A DNA stretch of 64,000 nt, taken from contig CM077115.1 of NCBI GenBank assembly GCA_039619475.1, forward strand, positions 58,100,864 through 58,164,863. The letters are read 5' to 3'. This DNA is from Icerya purchasi (lineage: Eukaryota > Arthropoda > Insecta > Hemiptera > Monophlebidae). Below, one piece after another: positions 62,455-64,000 of this stretch. Numbering within the stretch: position 1 is the stretch's first letter; every line of letters starts with the position of its first letter. The notes under the pieces were generated by a model, which did no database searches, was not told the origin of the DNA, and saw only the letters and a list, made by a program, of their open reading frames with translations. Both the position numbers and the translations under genes were made by a program.

Positions 62455-62984
62455 ACCGGTTTGTATATATTTTTACAACGTAACATCCCCGTAATATGTT
62501 TAACTACAACGGTTATTATACACACGGATCATTCCATGACTATTATTGTCTTTAAGGAAACAACGGATGCAATCGCAGTCGGGGAATTTTTAAGGATGCT
62601 AACAATTATTTCGTTATTTATGAAAGAAGGCCGATAGAGTGGGAGTGTTGAATAATCACAAAGGATGTGGGAAGTAGAGCAACATTCTAGAGTCACCTTT
62701 GGAAAATAAAATTACGCGCTAAAACTGTGCGCAGGTAGCTAAAGGTGGCTAAAGGCGTAGAAATCTCTGCGGAAAATGCCTTTCTCTGGTCACCATGGCT
62801 CGATTGACGGTTTTAATTAACCACATGAAGGTGTAGCGCGAGTACACTAATACACTATTCACGAGGACGCGAGGTTTTTTAAAGTCTGATAGATGTGGCG
62901 CAAGGATTATTGGGCAGGGATACCGCTGATCGAACGGATTTCATTTCCGAAAATCCCAGCATGACTTAGCACCCGTAGAAATGC

Positions 62985-63539
62985 AATGAGGCATTCCCCC
63001 TCTTAACAAGTGCATGCACTATCTGCTGGGTTTGGATTGCTAAAGGATGTTTGATGAGAGAATTAGCGATTTCCGATGTGGATGAATCGAGTACCCCACC
63101 ACTAAATTCTGAGATGGAGGCTCTAGCGAAAGAAATTATTCCCCAGCCAGAAAAATACTTCATAGATTTCAGCGTGTTCAATATCAAATAACTATCATTA
63201 TGTTACAAGATTCGAAGGAACAACAGCCAGTTCAGGATAATCCAGAACCCTTTTGGAATAGCTTTGATGCCATCTGTGAGGAAAGTAAACACGATCGGAG
63301 TATTTCGGAATTGTTTCCGCTATTAGTCGGTCGTAGAGATTTATGGTATTTCATCAAGGAGAAATCAATGGCCGAAAAGTCCCGTGACGGTATCATAAGG
63401 AGTTAAGGGCCAAATCGTGAGGAAAGAAAGTACACGATAAGAAAAATGGAACTTCAAATTTTCCCAAGTTTTTTCCTAGTTGTAAATAATTTGTCCCGTT
63501 AAATTAAATTAAAACAAAAAAAAAAAAAAAAAAAAAAAA
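62985..63539 (+). mobile_element. Possible retrocopy with poly(A) tail
   Basis: An A24 tail ends at 63539 and is followed by TGCAATAG. AAATGCAAT also occurs at 62984-62992, giving a possible 9 bp duplication, although A-tail overlap makes it weak. Inside are two frames of ordinary composition: one containing VWIAKGCLMRELAISDVDES and ending FSVFNIK, and one at 63200-63406 starting MLQDSKEQQPVQDN and containing ISELFPLLVGRRDLWYFIKE. The first faintly recalls an RNase H motif (WIxxKGxxGNExAD). I cannot assign it to a family. Confidence 0.35.
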
Positions 63540-64000
63540 TGCAATAGTGAATTTAACAACTAGTTAACACGCGACGATGATGTAACATTTTGAGTACCAA
63601 TCAGGAATATTATTTAATTTTTTTCAAAAAGGAACATTTCAGTTAGCGTATGGGGGAGAATGTTCGTAGTAACTCTGTGCGAACAACAATTGTGTCGTGT
63701 GAGTGTACTTGAACGGTAAATGTCAACTCCAGTTAGTGCAAAGTTATTCTAGCGTAACTAAAAAAACACAAGAAGGTCGACGTGTGATTTTCTTTACATC
63801 TAAAATTTGACTCGAACAAACTGTTTTTTCTTCTTACATATAATTTTCATGTGTACACATACATAATAATATGTGATACACGTATGCGTATATTTATATA
63901 CATTCTGCCTGATGGTTTGGGGTCTTGGCAACGCTGGTGTCCCGATAACAACTAAAACGTTGTTCACCGCGACAGTTAAAAGATTCGAAAGGGACAAGTG
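63540..64000. other. Noncoding stretch to window end
   Basis: Nothing is recognisable. Confidence 0.45.

Overview
This is nuclear DNA of an animal, most likely an insect or other arthropod. It is strongly AT-rich and full of long A/T homopolymers, (TA)n, (AAT)n, (GT)n and (GA)n microsatellites. It carries relics of eukaryotic mobile elements: pogo/Tigger DNA transposons, LTR retrotransposons, RNase H-bearing and GAA-tailed non-LTR retrotransposons, and tRNA-derived SINEs. There are no operons, ribosome binding sites or dense ORFs. The exact taxon cannot be fixed from the sequence; an insect is inferred from repeat types and base composition.

Gene content is very low. The one convincing piece of host protein-coding sequence is a single internal-looking exon on the minus strand at 5968-6216. 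It has a good acceptor and two candidate donors that both keep the reading frame. It lies beside a GC- and CpG-rich stretch (about 6217-7660) with a (GA)n tract that looks like a promoter, 5' UTR or first-exon region. The gene would run leftwards out of the window. The remaining ~57 kb reads as intergenic or intronic sequence; almost all open frames of 60-180 codons there are chance frames in low-complexity DNA.

Region by region. 1-5.9 kb: noncoding, with one copy of a diverged ~250 bp repeat (2351), copy A of a TA-flanked dispersed family (3766) and a large (TA)n tract (5064). 5.97-7.7 kb: exon and CpG-rich region. 10.67 kb: an almost perfect ~207 bp foldback element. 12.8-13.8 kb: 3' half of a dead pogo/Tigger transposon, with terminus and frameshifted DDE transposase. 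16.8 kb: (TA)n. 19.6 kb: a tiny 5'-truncated retro-insertion between perfect 16 bp target duplications. 20.9-21.6 kb: ATTAC-rich relic. 22.1, 26.8, 58.2 and 59.0 kb: LTR-like sequences of one family, the last a clean solo LTR with 4 bp duplications. 23.1, 31.0 and 40.4 kb: further copies of the TA-flanked family. 33.9 kb: a 28 bp minisatellite. 41.1 kb: a 393 bp MITE in TA duplications. 45.1-45.9 kb: an unexplained GC-richer island. 50.7-51.4 kb: truncated LINE encoding RNase H and a Cys-rich C-terminus, with 12 bp duplications. 53.6 kb: a second foldback. 56.8-57.1 kb: complete tRNA-derived SINE with 13 bp duplications. 62.3 kb: LINE 3' end with a (GAA)n tail and 9 bp duplications. 63.5 kb: a poly(A)-ended sequence that may be another retrocopy.

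The best candidate for something undescribed is the TA-flanked family at 3.8, 23.1, 31.0 and 40.4 kb. Its copies share two stem-loops at one end and a short palindrome at the other, have no obvious terminal inverted repeats, and sit inside (TA)n microsatellites. No complete biological system such as a gene cluster is visible.
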